In this document: positions 51,021 through 59,823 of the stretch, piece after piece
Position numbering within the stretch: the stretch's first letter is position 1
Layout: every line of letters begins with the position of its first letter
Position numbers and translations under genes: made by a program
Source: Streptomyces sp. NBC_00690
Lineage (GTDB): Bacteria; Actinomycetota; Actinomycetes; Streptomycetales; Streptomycetaceae
Assembly (NCBI RefSeq): GCF_036226685.1
Contig: NZ_CP109009.1
Coordinates: forward strand, 2,046,001 to 2,110,000
Direction of reading: 5' to 3'
DNA length: 64,000 nucleotides
Notes under the pieces: model-generated
The model's input: the letters and a program-made list of their open reading frames with translations, nothing else
Database searches by the model: none
What the model was told of the DNA's origin: nothing

Positions 51021-52088
51021 CTACAGCCCGACCTCCTTCATCAACATGCCCACCTCGGTGTTGGTCAGACGCCGCAGCCAACCCGACTTCTGGTCGCCGA
51101 GCCCGATCGGCCCGAACGACGTCCGCACCAACTTGTCGACGGGGAAGCCGGCCTCGGAGAGCATCCGACGCACGATGTGCTTGCGCCCCTCGTGCAGGGT
51201 GACCTCGACCAGGTAGTTCTTGCCGGTGTTCTCCACGACCCGGAAGTGGTCGGCCTTCGCGTAGCCGTCCTCCAGCGGGATGCCGTCCTTGAGCCGCTTG
51301 CCGAGGTCGCGCGGCAGGGGGCCCTGGATGGCGGCGAGGTAGGTCTTCTTCACCCCGTACTTGGGGTGGGTCAAGCGGTGCGAGAGCTCGCCGTGGTTGG
51401 TGAGCAGGATGATGCCCTCGGTCTCCGTGTCGAGCCGACCCACGTGGAAGAGGCGCGTCTCACGGTTGGTGACGTAGTCGCCGAGGCACTGGCGGCCGTC
51501 GGGGTCCTCCATGGTGGAGACGACGCCCGCGGGCTTGTTCAGCGCGAAGAACAGGTGCGACTGCGTGGCGACGGTCAGCCCGTCGACCTTGATCTCGTCC
51601 TTGTGGGGATCGACGCGCAGCCCCTGCTCGGTGACGATCCGCCCGTTGACCTCGACCCTGGCCTGGTCGATGAGCTCCTCGCAGGCGCGGCGCGAGCCCA
51701 TGCCGGCACGGGCGAGGATCTTCTGCAGGCGCTCACCCTCCTGCTCGGCGCCCGGGTGGGTCTTGGGCGTCTTGATCTCGGGCTTGCCGGCGTACCGCTC
51801 GCGGTTGCGCTCCTCGGTACGGGCGTCGTACTCACGGGAGCGCGCCGGGACGGAACGCCCGCGTCCGCGCTGCGGAGCTCCGGACGGGGGCTGCTTGGGA
51901 CCGCCCTTGGCACCCCCTCGCGCCGCGGCACCCCGGCCCTTCTTCGGAGCGTCGGAGGAGGAGCCGCCGACGTCGTAGCGGCGCTCCTCGGGTCGGGGCG
52001 TACCCGAGCGCTTCTGCTTGTCGTCGCGGTTGTTTCCCGCACTGCGGGGGTTACCCCGCCCGCTGCTGTTCCTGCCGCTGCTTCGCAT
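51021..52088 (-). CDS. rluB: 23S rRNA pseudouridine synthase, RluB-like
   Basis: A 355-residue RsuA/RluB-family pseudouridine synthase. A disordered basic N-terminal region (about 105 residues, rich in Gly, Arg, Lys and Pro) is followed by an S4 RNA-binding domain (ERLQKILARAGMGSRRACEE) and the catalytic domain with FFALNKPAGVVST and the nucleophile aspartate in HVGRLDTETEGIILL; HEGRKHIVRRML is also typical. The usual target is uridine 2605 of helix 90 in 23S rRNA (E. coli numbering). The ATG overlaps the scpB stop (TGATG). Such N-terminal extensions are common in actinobacterial members. scpA-scpB-rluB order is widely conserved. Confidence 0.94.
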   Translation of the reverse strand: MRSSGRNSSGRGNPRSAGNNRDDKQKRSGTPRPEERRYDVGGSSSDAPKKGRGAAARGGAKGGPKQPPSGAPQRGRGRSVPARSREYDARTEERNRERYAGKPEIKTPKTHPGAEQEGERLQKILARAGMGSRRACEELIDQARVEVNGRIVTEQGLRVDPHKDEIKVDGLTVATQSHLFFALNKPAGVVSTMEDPDGRQCLGDYVTNRETRLFHVGRLDTETEGIILLTNHGELSHRLTHPKYGVKKTYLAAIQGPLPRDLGKRLKDGIPLEDGYAKADHFRVVENTGKNYLVEVTLHEGRKHIVRRMLSEAGFPVDKLVRTSFGPIGLGDQKSGWLRRLTNTEVGMLMKEVGL

Positions 52089-52735
52089 CAAAGTTCCGTC
52101 GTCTTGTCGTCTTCTGTGTCCGGGGCGTCCGGAGCGTCCGGATGGTTCGAAGGCTCCGGAATGTCCGGGGCATCCGGGTCGAACGACGGAACACCTTCTT
52201 GGGTGTCGGCCTCGATCGCTTCGGCCTCCGGAAGGAAGGGCGCAAGCTCCGGCAGCTCGTCCAGGCCGCGCAGGCCCATCCGCTCCAGAAAGTAGTTCGT
52301 CGTCCTGTACAGGATCGCACCTGTTTCGGGTTCCGCGCCCGCCTCATCGACCAGACCCCGCTGGAGGAGGGTGCGCATCACCCCGTCACAGTTCACTCCG
52401 CGCACGGCGGAGACCCGGGAGCGGCTGACCGGCTGGCGATAGGCGACGACCGCGAGGGTCTCCAGGGCGGCCTGGGTGAGGCGGGCCTGCTGACCGTCGA
52501 GGACGAACCGTTCGACCGCTGCCGCGTGCTCGGCGCGCGAGTAGAACCGCCAGCCGCCTGCCACCAGTCTCAGCTCGAAGCCGCGCCCCTGTGCGGTGTA
52601 CTCGTCGGCCAGCTCCCGCAGGGCCTCCGCGACGGCCCGGGGCGGGCTTTCCAGCACCTTGGCGAGGTGTTCCTCGGTGGCCGGTTCGTCGACCACCATC
52701 AGTACCGCTTCGAGGGCGGGCTTGAGATCGCTCAC
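52088..52735 (-). CDS. scpB: Chromosome segregation and condensation protein ScpB
   Basis: A 215-residue subunit of the SMC-ScpA-ScpB condensin. Two winged helices are visible: LKPALEAVLMVVDEPATEEHL with VAEALRELADEYTAQGRGFE, and LTQAALETLAVVAYRQPVSR followed by RGVNCDGVMRTLLQRGLVDE. YRTTNYFLERMGLRGLDELP closes the folded part. The final 50 residues are acidic and disordered. It starts by GTGA overlap with scpA and leads into rluB by TGATG. Confidence 0.95.
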   Translation of the reverse strand: MSDLKPALEAVLMVVDEPATEEHLAKVLESPPRAVAEALRELADEYTAQGRGFELRLVAGGWRFYSRAEHAAAVERFVLDGQQARLTQAALETLAVVAYRQPVSRSRVSAVRGVNCDGVMRTLLQRGLVDEAGAEPETGAILYRTTNYFLERMGLRGLDELPELAPFLPEAEAIEADTQEGVPSFDPDAPDIPEPSNHPDAPDAPDTEDDKTTEL

Positions 52736-53790
52736 GCCGTGTCCTTGGGGAGGTCGGGCACCCGGTCGAACTCATCGGTGACGGTGGCGACGGTATCGCC
52801 GCCACTCCAGCCGACCACGAGTTCGCCGAGCGCTTCTGGCTGGTCGAGGAAGACCGCCTTGTCGCGGTAGAGCTCCAGCAGCGCCAGGAAGCGGGCCACC
52901 ACGGTCAGGGTGTCGCCGGTGTCCTCGGTGAGCTCCCGGAAGGTGGCACGACCGCGCTCGCGCAGCAGGGCCACCATGATCTCGGCCTGCTCGCGGACGC
53001 TGACGAGCGGCGCGTGGATGTGGTCGACGTACACCTGCGGCTTGGGTTTCGGCTGCATGGCCTTGACCGCCAGCCGGGCGAACCCCTCCGCGCCGATGCT
53101 GATCACGACCTCGGGCAGCAGCTCCGCGAGCCGGGGTTCCAGCCCGACGGTACGGGGGTAGCGGCGGCCCTCGACATCGAAGCGGTCCTGGAGGATTTCG
53201 GCGATCTGCTTGTACGCGCGGTACTGGAGGAGCCGGGCGAACAGCAGGTCCCGCGCTTCGAGGAGGGCCAGGTCGGCCTCGTCCTCGACTTCGGCGGCGG
53301 GCAGCAGCCTGGCCGCCTTGAGATCGAGCAGGGTGGCCGCGACCACCAGGAACTCGGTGGTCTGGTCGAGGTCCCAGTCGTCGCCCATGGCCCGGATATG
53401 GGTCATGAACTCATCGGTGACCCGGGAGAGGGCGACCTCGGTCACATCGAGCTTGTGCTTGGAGATGAGCTGGAGGAGGAGGTCGAACGGGCCTTCGAAG
53501 TTCGCCAGACGGACGGTGAACCGTCCGTCGCCGAGCGGTTCCGACCCGTCGGATGGCTGCTGCGCAGACGCTTCCTGTGCGGCTGGTTCCGGGGTGATCC
53601 GTACGGCTGGTTCCTGAGCGGCTGGTTCCTGGGCGGACCGTCCGTCCTCCACCGTCGGCGCCGCAGTCACCGTCGGCGCCGCTGCAACAGTGGGCGCCGC
53701 TGCCACCGTCGGCGCCGGGCCCTGACCCAGCGCTCGGCGGGACGGACGGGACGGGTCGGTCGGGGGCATCGCGGTCCAGGGGCAGGGCAT
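52732..53790 (-). CDS. scpA: Chromosome segregation and condensation protein ScpA
   Basis: A 352-residue kleisin that bridges SMC heads. The conserved domain starts FTVRLANFEGPFDLLLQLIS near residue 90 and runs to the C-terminal winged helix (FRELTEDTGDTLTVVARFLA, LLELYRDKAVFLDQ). An N-terminal extension of about 85 residues is made of imperfect Ala-Pro-Thr-Val and Ala-Gln-Glu-Pro repeats, so it is disordered. The start is uncertain: the first ATG is used, and an ATG 7 codons later is equally good; neither has a strong Shine-Dalgarno site. It lies 77 bases after the small basic-protein gene. Confidence 0.94.
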   Translation of the reverse strand: MPCPWTAMPPTDPSRPSRRALGQGPAPTVAAAPTVAAAPTVTAAPTVEDGRSAQEPAAQEPAVRITPEPAAQEASAQQPSDGSEPLGDGRFTVRLANFEGPFDLLLQLISKHKLDVTEVALSRVTDEFMTHIRAMGDDWDLDQTTEFLVVAATLLDLKAARLLPAAEVEDEADLALLEARDLLFARLLQYRAYKQIAEILQDRFDVEGRRYPRTVGLEPRLAELLPEVVISIGAEGFARLAVKAMQPKPKPQVYVDHIHAPLVSVREQAEIMVALLRERGRATFRELTEDTGDTLTVVARFLALLELYRDKAVFLDQPEALGELVVGWSGGDTVATVTDEFDRVPDLPKDTA

Positions 53791-53867
53791 GGAAAGGCAT
53801 CGGGAGGGGGGCTGACGGGCGGCCCCACCTCCGCGAGGAGGTACAGGGGCCAGCGCGCAGGCTACCC

Positions 53868-54392
53868 TCAGCGACTCCGTAGCCGTCGTACGAGGATGCT
53901 CGCGTCGCCGCGCTGCTCAAGATCGGCCAGCACGACGGCGACCGCCTCGCGCACGATGCGGCCCCGGTCGACGGCGAGCCCGTGTTCCCCGCGGAGCACC
54001 AGCCGTGCGTGCTCCAGGTCCATCAGCTCCTCGGCCGACACATAGACCGTGATCTTCTCGTCGTGACGCTCCCGGCCGCTGGGGCGACGATTGCCGCCCC
54101 GTCCGCGCCCCCTGCGCGCAGGGGCCACAGACGCCTCCTGTGCAGGCTGGGGGCGACGCCCCTTGCCGGCTGCCGCCTGGGCCGCCGCGGCGGCTTCCTC
54201 GCCCCTGCTACGGCCTTCCGCGGGGGCTTCCGCATCCGCGGTGGAGTGCTCTGCGGAGCCTTCAGCCGCATCGTTCTCCCCGGACTGCGCCGGTACGCGC
54301 GGCTCCCCGTTCGCCTGCCTGCGCGGGGAGGACGGCTGGAGCGCCATCCCCCCGGTCGTGCGGAACAGCTCGTCGGCACCGGGCAGACTCAC
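53868..54392 (-). CDS. Small protein with ribbon-helix-helix-like C-terminus, coupled to the ParA-like gene
   Basis: A 174-residue protein. The first 105 residues are polar, acidic then basic (GKGRRPQPAQEASVAPARRG, RGRGGNRRPSGRERHDEK) and disordered. The C-terminal 65 residues are compact: ITVYVSAEELMDLEHARLVL, then HGLAVDRGRIVREAVAVVLA and DLEQRGDASILVRRL. A beta strand followed by two helices is the layout of ribbon-helix-helix DNA-binding proteins. It begins by GTGA overlap with the ParA-like gene, so the pair resemble a ParA/centromere-binding protein couple. DNA binding is inferred. Confidence 0.65.
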   Translation of the reverse strand: MSLPGADELFRTTGGMALQPSSPRRQANGEPRVPAQSGENDAAEGSAEHSTADAEAPAEGRSRGEEAAAAAQAAAGKGRRPQPAQEASVAPARRGRGRGGNRRPSGRERHDEKITVYVSAEELMDLEHARLVLRGEHGLAVDRGRIVREAVAVVLADLEQRGDASILVRRLRSR

Positions 54393-55576
54393 TCGGCGTG
54401 ACACCGGGCGAGCACCTCCCTGGCGAGCTGGCGGTAAGCGGCTGCGCCGACCGAGTTGGATGCGTAGGTGGTGATCGGCTCGCCGGCCACGGTGGTCTCG
54501 GGGAAGCGTACGGTCCGTCCGATGACCGTGTGGTAGACGTGATCGTCGAACGCCTCCACCACCCGTGCGAGCACCTCGCGGCTGTGCACGGTCCGGGAGT
54601 CGTACATGGTGGCCAGGATGCCGTCCAACTCCAGTTCCGGGTTGAGCCGCTCCTGGACCTTCTCGATCGTCTCGGTCAGCAGGGCCACTCCGCGCAGGGC
54701 GAAGAACTCGCACTCCAGCGGCACGATGACCTTATGAGCCGCAGTCAGGGCGTTCACCGTGAGCAGTCCGAGCGAGGGCTGACAGTCGATCACGATGTAG
54801 TCGTAGTCGGACATCAGCGGCTTCAGCGCGCGTTGCAGAGTGGACTCGCGGGCGACCTCGCTGACCAACTGCACTTCCGCGGCCGAGAGGTCGATATTGC
54901 TCGGCAGCAGGTCCATGTTGGGCACGGCCGTCTTCAGCAGCACCTCGTCCGCCGACATGCCCCGCTCCATGAGCAGGTTGTAGACCGTGAGGTCCAACTC
55001 CATCGGGTTCACGCCGAGGCCGACCGACAGGGCTCCCTGCGGATCGAAGTCGACGAGGAGGACGCGCCGCCCGTACTCCGCGAGTGCGGCACCCAGATTG
55101 ATGGTCGACGTCGTCTTGCCGACGCCGCCCTTCTGGTTGCACATCGCGATGATCTTCGCGGGGCCGTGGTCGGTCAACGGGCCCGGGATCGGGAAGTAGG
55201 GCAGGGGCCGCCCGGTGGGGCCGATCCGCTCGCGGCGCTGACGCGCGGCGTCGGGTGCGAGAGTTGCCGCGTACTCGGGATCGGGCTCGTACTCGGCGTC
55301 TGGGTCGTAGAAGTGCCCCTCGGGGACTTCCTCGTAGGCGGCGAAGTGGGTGGACTCTCGGCCACTCTCGTTGCCGGCCATGGCGTTCACGTGTAGGCCG
55401 TCCGTCATCTTCATCGTGTGGGCTGTCGTCATGTGCGTGGCGTCCCGGCGTGTCGCGAAGGTTCGTCCCCCGGCAGGACTGACGGAACCGAATACCTCCG
55501 GCCCGGACGACGAGCTCGGGATCCGCAACGGCGTTACCGTGTGACCACCCCCGGGAGTAAATGTCGACTCATTCAC
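54389..55576 (-). CDS. ParA-family ATPase (orphan, beside scpAB)
   Basis: A 395-residue ParA/Soj-like ATPase. A 140-residue acidic/polar extension precedes the ATPase, which has the deviant Walker A KIIAMCNQKGGVGKTTSTIN, VLLVDFDPQGALSVGLG, DYDYIVIDCQPSLGLLTVNA, and PLECEFFALRGVALLTETIE, with FPETTVAGEPITTYASNSVG at the end. It is not the chromosomal ParA, which sits beside parB near oriC. Linkage to scpA/scpB and a coupled small DNA-binding-type partner suggests a role in chromosome organisation or positioning. AAGGAGG lies upstream of the GTG start at somewhat long spacing. Confidence 0.88.
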   Translation of the reverse strand: MNESTFTPGGGHTVTPLRIPSSSSGPEVFGSVSPAGGRTFATRRDATHMTTAHTMKMTDGLHVNAMAGNESGRESTHFAAYEEVPEGHFYDPDAEYEPDPEYAATLAPDAARQRRERIGPTGRPLPYFPIPGPLTDHGPAKIIAMCNQKGGVGKTTSTINLGAALAEYGRRVLLVDFDPQGALSVGLGVNPMELDLTVYNLLMERGMSADEVLLKTAVPNMDLLPSNIDLSAAEVQLVSEVARESTLQRALKPLMSDYDYIVIDCQPSLGLLTVNALTAAHKVIVPLECEFFALRGVALLTETIEKVQERLNPELELDGILATMYDSRTVHSREVLARVVEAFDDHVYHTVIGRTVRFPETTVAGEPITTYASNSVGAAAYRQLAREVLARCHAE

Positions 55577-55860
55577 AAGTCGTCTTACCTCCTTGGATGT
55601 GACCAGGACTTTATCGATAGGTCAGCGTGGCACCATGCCGACGGTTGGCGACTCTATGGCGTGTCACCGCTCCACAGCAACACAATCCGCCGTACCGAAC
55701 CCGATGTGTCGGCGCTTCGGCGACACCGGAACACGTCTCTGTCAAGGGCGCACGACGGTTTCAGCACGAAAATGCATCGGTGTTTCAGGGGCGGGCGAAA
55801 CGGTTAAAGAGTTACGTTCAAGGCGAGTTGAGCGGTTGTGGCCCAACACCGGACACACGT
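55577..55860. promoter_or_regulatory. Upstream region of the ParA-like operon
   Basis: The region upstream of the leftward ParA-like gene, with a less GC-rich patch at about 55590-55625 that may be its promoter. No ParB-type parS site or long inverted repeat is apparent. Confidence 0.4.
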
Positions 55861-55893
55861 CCGGCCGGACCTTGCACTGCAAGATCCGGCCGG
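55861..55893 (-). terminator. Near-perfect hairpin downstream of ald
   Basis: A 33-base imperfect palindrome (CCGGCCGGA at the left end and TCCGGCCGG at the right, with CTTGCA/TGCAAG inside and one mismatch) lies 41 bases past the ald stop. It likely ends the ald transcript. Confidence 0.7.
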
Positions 55894-55934
55894 TGGCGCC
55901 ATGTTGACGGTGTCCGTTGACCGTCGGCCCGCTG

Positions 55935-57059
55935 TCAGCCGATAAGAGCACCCAGATCGACCCTGGGCAGCCCGTGCGCTTCCGCGACCGGACCGTAAAC
56001 GACCTGGCCATCGTGGGTGTTCAGACCCAGGGCGAGCGCCGGGTCGCGGCGCAGGGCGTCGACCCAACCGCGATTGGCGAGCTCGACGATGTAGGGCAGC
56101 GTGGCGTTGGTGAGGGCGTACGTGGAGGTGTGGGGCACCGCACCGGGCATGTTGGCCACGCAGTAGAAGACCGAGTTGTGAACCATGAAGGTCGGGTCGG
56201 CGTGCGTGGTGGGGTGCGAGTCCTCGAAGCAGCCACCTTGGTCGATCGCAATGTCGACAAGGACACTTCCGGGCTTCATCTTGGCGACCAACTCGTTGGT
56301 GACCAGCTTGGGCGCCTTGGCTCCGGGGATCAGAACGGCACCGATGACGAGGTCGGCCTCGACGACGGCCTTCTCTAGTTCGTAGGAGTTGGAGACGACC
56401 GTCTGCACCTGGGTGCCGAAGATCTTGTCCGCCTCGCGGAGCTTGTTGATGTCACGGTCGAGCAGGGTGACGTGGAAGCCCATGCCCACCGCTATCTGCG
56501 TGGCGTTCCAGCCGGAGACGCCACCGCCGATGACGACGGCCTTGCCGGCGTGGGTGCCGGGCACACCACCGGGCAGCACACCGCGGCCACCGGCCGAACG
56601 CATCAGGTGGTACGCGCCGACCTGCGGAGCGAGTCGACCCGCGACCTCGGACATCGGGGCGAGCAGCGGGAGCTGCCGGTTCAGGGTCTCGACCGTCTCG
56701 TAGGCGATGGCGGTGGTGCCCGACTCCAGGAGGGCGTCCGTGCACTCGCGCGAGGCGGCCAGGTGGAGGTAGGTGAAGAGGGTCTGGCCCTTGCGGAGGC
56801 GGTGGTACTCCTCGGCGATCGGCTCCTTGACCTTCAGCAGCAGGTCGGCGGCGGCCCACACCTCGTCGGCGGTGGGGAGGATCTGCGCACCGGCTGCGAT
56901 GAACTCTTCGTCCGTGATCGAGGATCCGAGGCCGGCGTGCTGCTCGATGACGACCTGATGGCCGTGGCGCACCAGCTCGTGCACACCGGCGGGGGTGATC
57001 GCCACCCGGAACTCGTTGTTCTTGACCTCGCGGGGGATACCGACCTTCACGTCGATCAC
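55935..57059 (-). CDS. ald: Alanine dehydrogenase
   Basis: A 374-residue NAD-dependent L-alanine dehydrogenase (alanine to pyruvate and ammonia). It starts IDVKVGIPREVKNNEFRVAI, then HQVVIEQHAGLGSSITDEEF, has KVKEPIAEEYHRLRKGQTLFTYLHLA with the catalytic lysine and histidine, the Rossmann glycine loop KAVVIGGGVSGWNATQIAVG, and DIAIDQGGCFEDSHPTTHAD. The family is about 371 residues, favouring the GTG at 57059 (AAGGACC just upstream) over ATG 57095. It connects nitrogen and carbon metabolism and is often induced by alanine through a Lrp/AsnC regulator; none is adjacent. Confidence 0.95.
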   Translation of the reverse strand: MIDVKVGIPREVKNNEFRVAITPAGVHELVRHGHQVVIEQHAGLGSSITDEEFIAAGAQILPTADEVWAAADLLLKVKEPIAEEYHRLRKGQTLFTYLHLAASRECTDALLESGTTAIAYETVETLNRQLPLLAPMSEVAGRLAPQVGAYHLMRSAGGRGVLPGGVPGTHAGKAVVIGGGVSGWNATQIAVGMGFHVTLLDRDINKLREADKIFGTQVQTVVSNSYELEKAVVEADLVIGAVLIPGAKAPKLVTNELVAKMKPGSVLVDIAIDQGGCFEDSHPTTHADPTFMVHNSVFYCVANMPGAVPHTSTYALTNATLPYIVELANRGWVDALRRDPALALGLNTHDGQVVYGPVAEAHGLPRVDLGALIG

Positions 57060-57193
57060 GGTCCTTGGCTCAGGGGATTTCAGGGGCACTGCCATACATA
57101 CCCGGACGCATTGGCGCGCACAGGAATCACCGCGACAGGACGCGATGGAGCCAGTTTAATGAAGGATTTCTTGCTGTCTAGCCTTACAAAGCA

Positions 57194-59590
57194 TTAATCC
57201 TTGGCCGCACGACTACGGATTTCGTAGGTTCCTTCCCCCTGTGGCCGTTGACTGCCCCGCGCTTCGCTCCGCTCGCGGCCCGACTCCCGCTGCTGGCCCC
57301 GCCCTCCACCTGCACGTCGTGCCCCGCCCGCGGAATCGGCATCGGAGCCACGGCGGTCGACACCACCCGCCACTGTGGTCTCGCTCACACGGCCCCCTCC
57401 CCGCTCCCGGGCCCCGTCCGTCACTGCGCCCCCGAGGTCGGCCTCCGCTCCTCGTTGGTGATCGGGACGCGGCGGGGACGGAGACTCGCTCTCCCCGCCG
57501 GCGCGCGATCGCCCGTCCGACTCCCCGGCCGCCACGTCCTCGTCACCCTCCCCGCGCAGTTCCTCGTACTCGTCCTCGTGCTCCTCCCCGTACTCCTCCG
57601 CGGGCCGCTGGAGCAGCCGCTCCGCGGTGAGGCGGTGCAGCCGGGCGGCAGCCGGGTCACCGAGTCGTTCCAGCGTGTCCGCCAAGCGCAGCTGGAGCGC
57701 GGCCTGGAGCCGGTCGTCGCCGGCCCGACGCGCCCACTCGACCGCCTCCTGGCAGGTCTGCAACGACTCCTGCGGCCGTCCCGCGTACTCCTGCACCCGG
57801 GCCACCTCGCTCAGTGCCCTGGCATGCGCGGGCAGATCGCCCGTCTTGCGATGGCCGGCGACGGCAGCGCGCCAGCTGCGCAACGCCTCCCCGTACCGCC
57901 CGGCGTAGGTGTGCACGGTGCCCAACCGACCGTAGATCCGAGCCTCGTCGGCGCGCTCGCCCCGGGCCTGTCGTTGGATCAGGGCCCTTCCGTACCAGTC
58001 GGCGGCGCGGTGCCAGTCCCCCAGCTCTTGGTAGGCGCCGCCCACCGACTCCATCGCACGGCCGGTGGCATAGGGGTCACCGGCGGCTCGTCCCGCGTCG
58101 AGTGCCTCCCGGTAGCGGGTGAGTGCCTCCCGGGTGCGGCCGGTGCGCGCATCGAGATCGGCCAGGTTGAGCAGGGCGGCGGCCTCCTCGCGGTGCAGGC
58201 CCCGCCGCTCGGCGACATCGAGCACCAGTCGGTGCAACTGATAGAGCTCGGGGGCCGCGACCTCGGTGCCGTGGTGCACGGCGAGCGCCCGCACCAGCGC
58301 GGCGACCAGTCGTCGGGCCAGCGTGTCGAGCTCACCGTCGGCGACCGCGACCCGGGCGGCGGCCATCAGGACCGGCTGCCGCTGCCGCAGCCATCGGCCC
58401 GCGGTGGGGACGTCCGGGAAGCGAAGCGCCCGGGGCAGGGAGGCGAGGGCCTGCCTCGGTGGCGACCCTTCCGGTTCTGCCGCGCCCCGGCAGGACTGGA
58501 GCAGTCGCACCGTGCGCTCCAACATCCTGGCCCGGGCCAACTGCACCTCGGCGGGGTTGTCCGCACTCTCCGTCAGGGCAAGCAGCAGGGGGTGCAGCGC
58601 GGCCGGGACGCGGTAGTGGACGCCTTCGGGGTGCAGCAGACCGAGTGCGGTGAAACCGTCCAGGGCGGACTGGGCCTCGGGAACCGAGCAGCCCCCGAGC
58701 GCCGATGCGGTGTGGGCGTCCGCAAGGCCGGCGGGGGCGAGGGCGAGCAGCCGCAGGGTTCGTGCCGCACCGCTGGGCAGTGATGTGTAAACGAGGCGAA
58801 AGGCCCTGTTCAGAGGGCGTCGATGGGTCGGGGATGCACCACCCGACTCGATCTCGGGAAGGGCTCGCAGTTGGCGGAGCGCATCCGCGACGGAGGTCTT
58901 GGGGCGCGCCGCCAGCCAGCCGCCCACGAGCACCAGCGCCGCGGGCAGCCCCCCGCACTCCTCGGCGATGGACTCGGCGGCCTGCGGGTCGACGGTGATG
59001 CGTACGGAGCCGGTGAAGGTGGCGAGCAGTTCGATCGCCGCTTTGGGATCCATGCCGCCGAGGGTGCAGGGGCGCACCCCGGGAATGCCGGTCAAGGGGC
59101 CACCGGAGACGGCGACGACCAGACATTCCGGGTCGTCCGGCAGGAGGGGGTCGACCTGCTCGGCGTCGACCGCGTTGTCGAGGAGCAGGACGGCGCGCCG
59201 TCCGGTGAGGGCGGCGCGCACCATCTCGCTGAGTTCGTCCTCGTCCGCGCCGGGCGGGGTGGCCACGCCGAGGTAGTCGAGCAGGTCTCGGGAGGTCTCG
59301 TCGGTGGGTACGGGACGCCCGTCGGATTCGGTGAGCCGGGCGCGCAGCACCCCACCGGGGTAGTCGTCCGTGATCCCGGCGATGAACTGTTCGGCCAGGG
59401 CCGTACGACCGGAACCCGACTGTCCGGCGACCAGGAGGACCCGGGCCCTGGCCGCCTTGCGGCCGGCGATGGTGTCCAATCCGGCTCGTTCGACGTCGGA
59501 CTGAAGGGTCTTCAATTCCCTTTGCCTACCGAAGAACCGTCCCGGAGACGCGCCGGCCCGGCCAGCCGAGTCCACCGCCTGATCCGTCAC
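57194..59590 (-). CDS. STAND-type ATPase with TPR repeats and low-complexity tail
   Basis: A 798-residue AfsR/NB-ARC-like protein without a DNA-binding domain. An NTPase module (about 20-310) has a P-loop GQSGSGRT (56-63; Arg where Lys is usual), Walker B AVLLLDNAVD, and GGLPAALVLVGGWLA. Helical TPR-like repeats from about 420 to 650 include LLNLADLDARTGRTREALTR, AYQELGDWHRAADWYGRALI and LGTVHTYAGRYGEALRSWR. The last 140 residues are Glu/Asp-rich then Gly/Arg/Ser-rich and disordered. Similar proteins act as signalling scaffolds in Streptomyces development. GTG start chosen (GGGAG upstream). It lies between ald and a Nudix gene, on its own promoter. Confidence 0.82.
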   Translation of the reverse strand: MTDQAVDSAGRAGASPGRFFGRQRELKTLQSDVERAGLDTIAGRKAARARVLLVAGQSGSGRTALAEQFIAGITDDYPGGVLRARLTESDGRPVPTDETSRDLLDYLGVATPPGADEDELSEMVRAALTGRRAVLLLDNAVDAEQVDPLLPDDPECLVVAVSGGPLTGIPGVRPCTLGGMDPKAAIELLATFTGSVRITVDPQAAESIAEECGGLPAALVLVGGWLAARPKTSVADALRQLRALPEIESGGASPTHRRPLNRAFRLVYTSLPSGAARTLRLLALAPAGLADAHTASALGGCSVPEAQSALDGFTALGLLHPEGVHYRVPAALHPLLLALTESADNPAEVQLARARMLERTVRLLQSCRGAAEPEGSPPRQALASLPRALRFPDVPTAGRWLRQRQPVLMAAARVAVADGELDTLARRLVAALVRALAVHHGTEVAAPELYQLHRLVLDVAERRGLHREEAAALLNLADLDARTGRTREALTRYREALDAGRAAGDPYATGRAMESVGGAYQELGDWHRAADWYGRALIQRQARGERADEARIYGRLGTVHTYAGRYGEALRSWRAAVAGHRKTGDLPAHARALSEVARVQEYAGRPQESLQTCQEAVEWARRAGDDRLQAALQLRLADTLERLGDPAAARLHRLTAERLLQRPAEEYGEEHEDEYEELRGEGDEDVAAGESDGRSRAGGESESPSPPRPDHQRGAEADLGGAVTDGARERGGGRVSETTVAGGVDRRGSDADSAGGARRAGGGRGQQRESGRERSEARGSQRPQGEGTYEIRSRAAKD

Positions 59591-59755
59591 GGGCCACGCT
59601 CCCGTCCCAGTCCGCGAACGGGTCCCCGTTCGCGCACGAGTCAAGCCCGTAGGGTCATCCGTACGGACCTTCCGAGCGTAGTTCACTCTCTGCGACGAAC
59701 CGTGGCGCACATGTCCGACAGATCACCTGATCGGATTAAAGATCTCACCGCACTA

Positions 59756-59768
59756 TCCGATCATCGGA
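59756..59768. promoter_or_regulatory. Short palindrome upstream of the STAND/TPR gene
   Basis: TCCGATCATCGGA is a 13-base odd palindrome in the 233-base gap before the STAND gene, close to GATCACCTGATC. It may be an operator; chance is possible. Confidence 0.25.
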
Positions 59769-59823
59769 CGTCTGCTCCCGTACGGGTACGAGAGCGGACA
59801 CGCCGCGAAGGGCCCAGGTCGGG

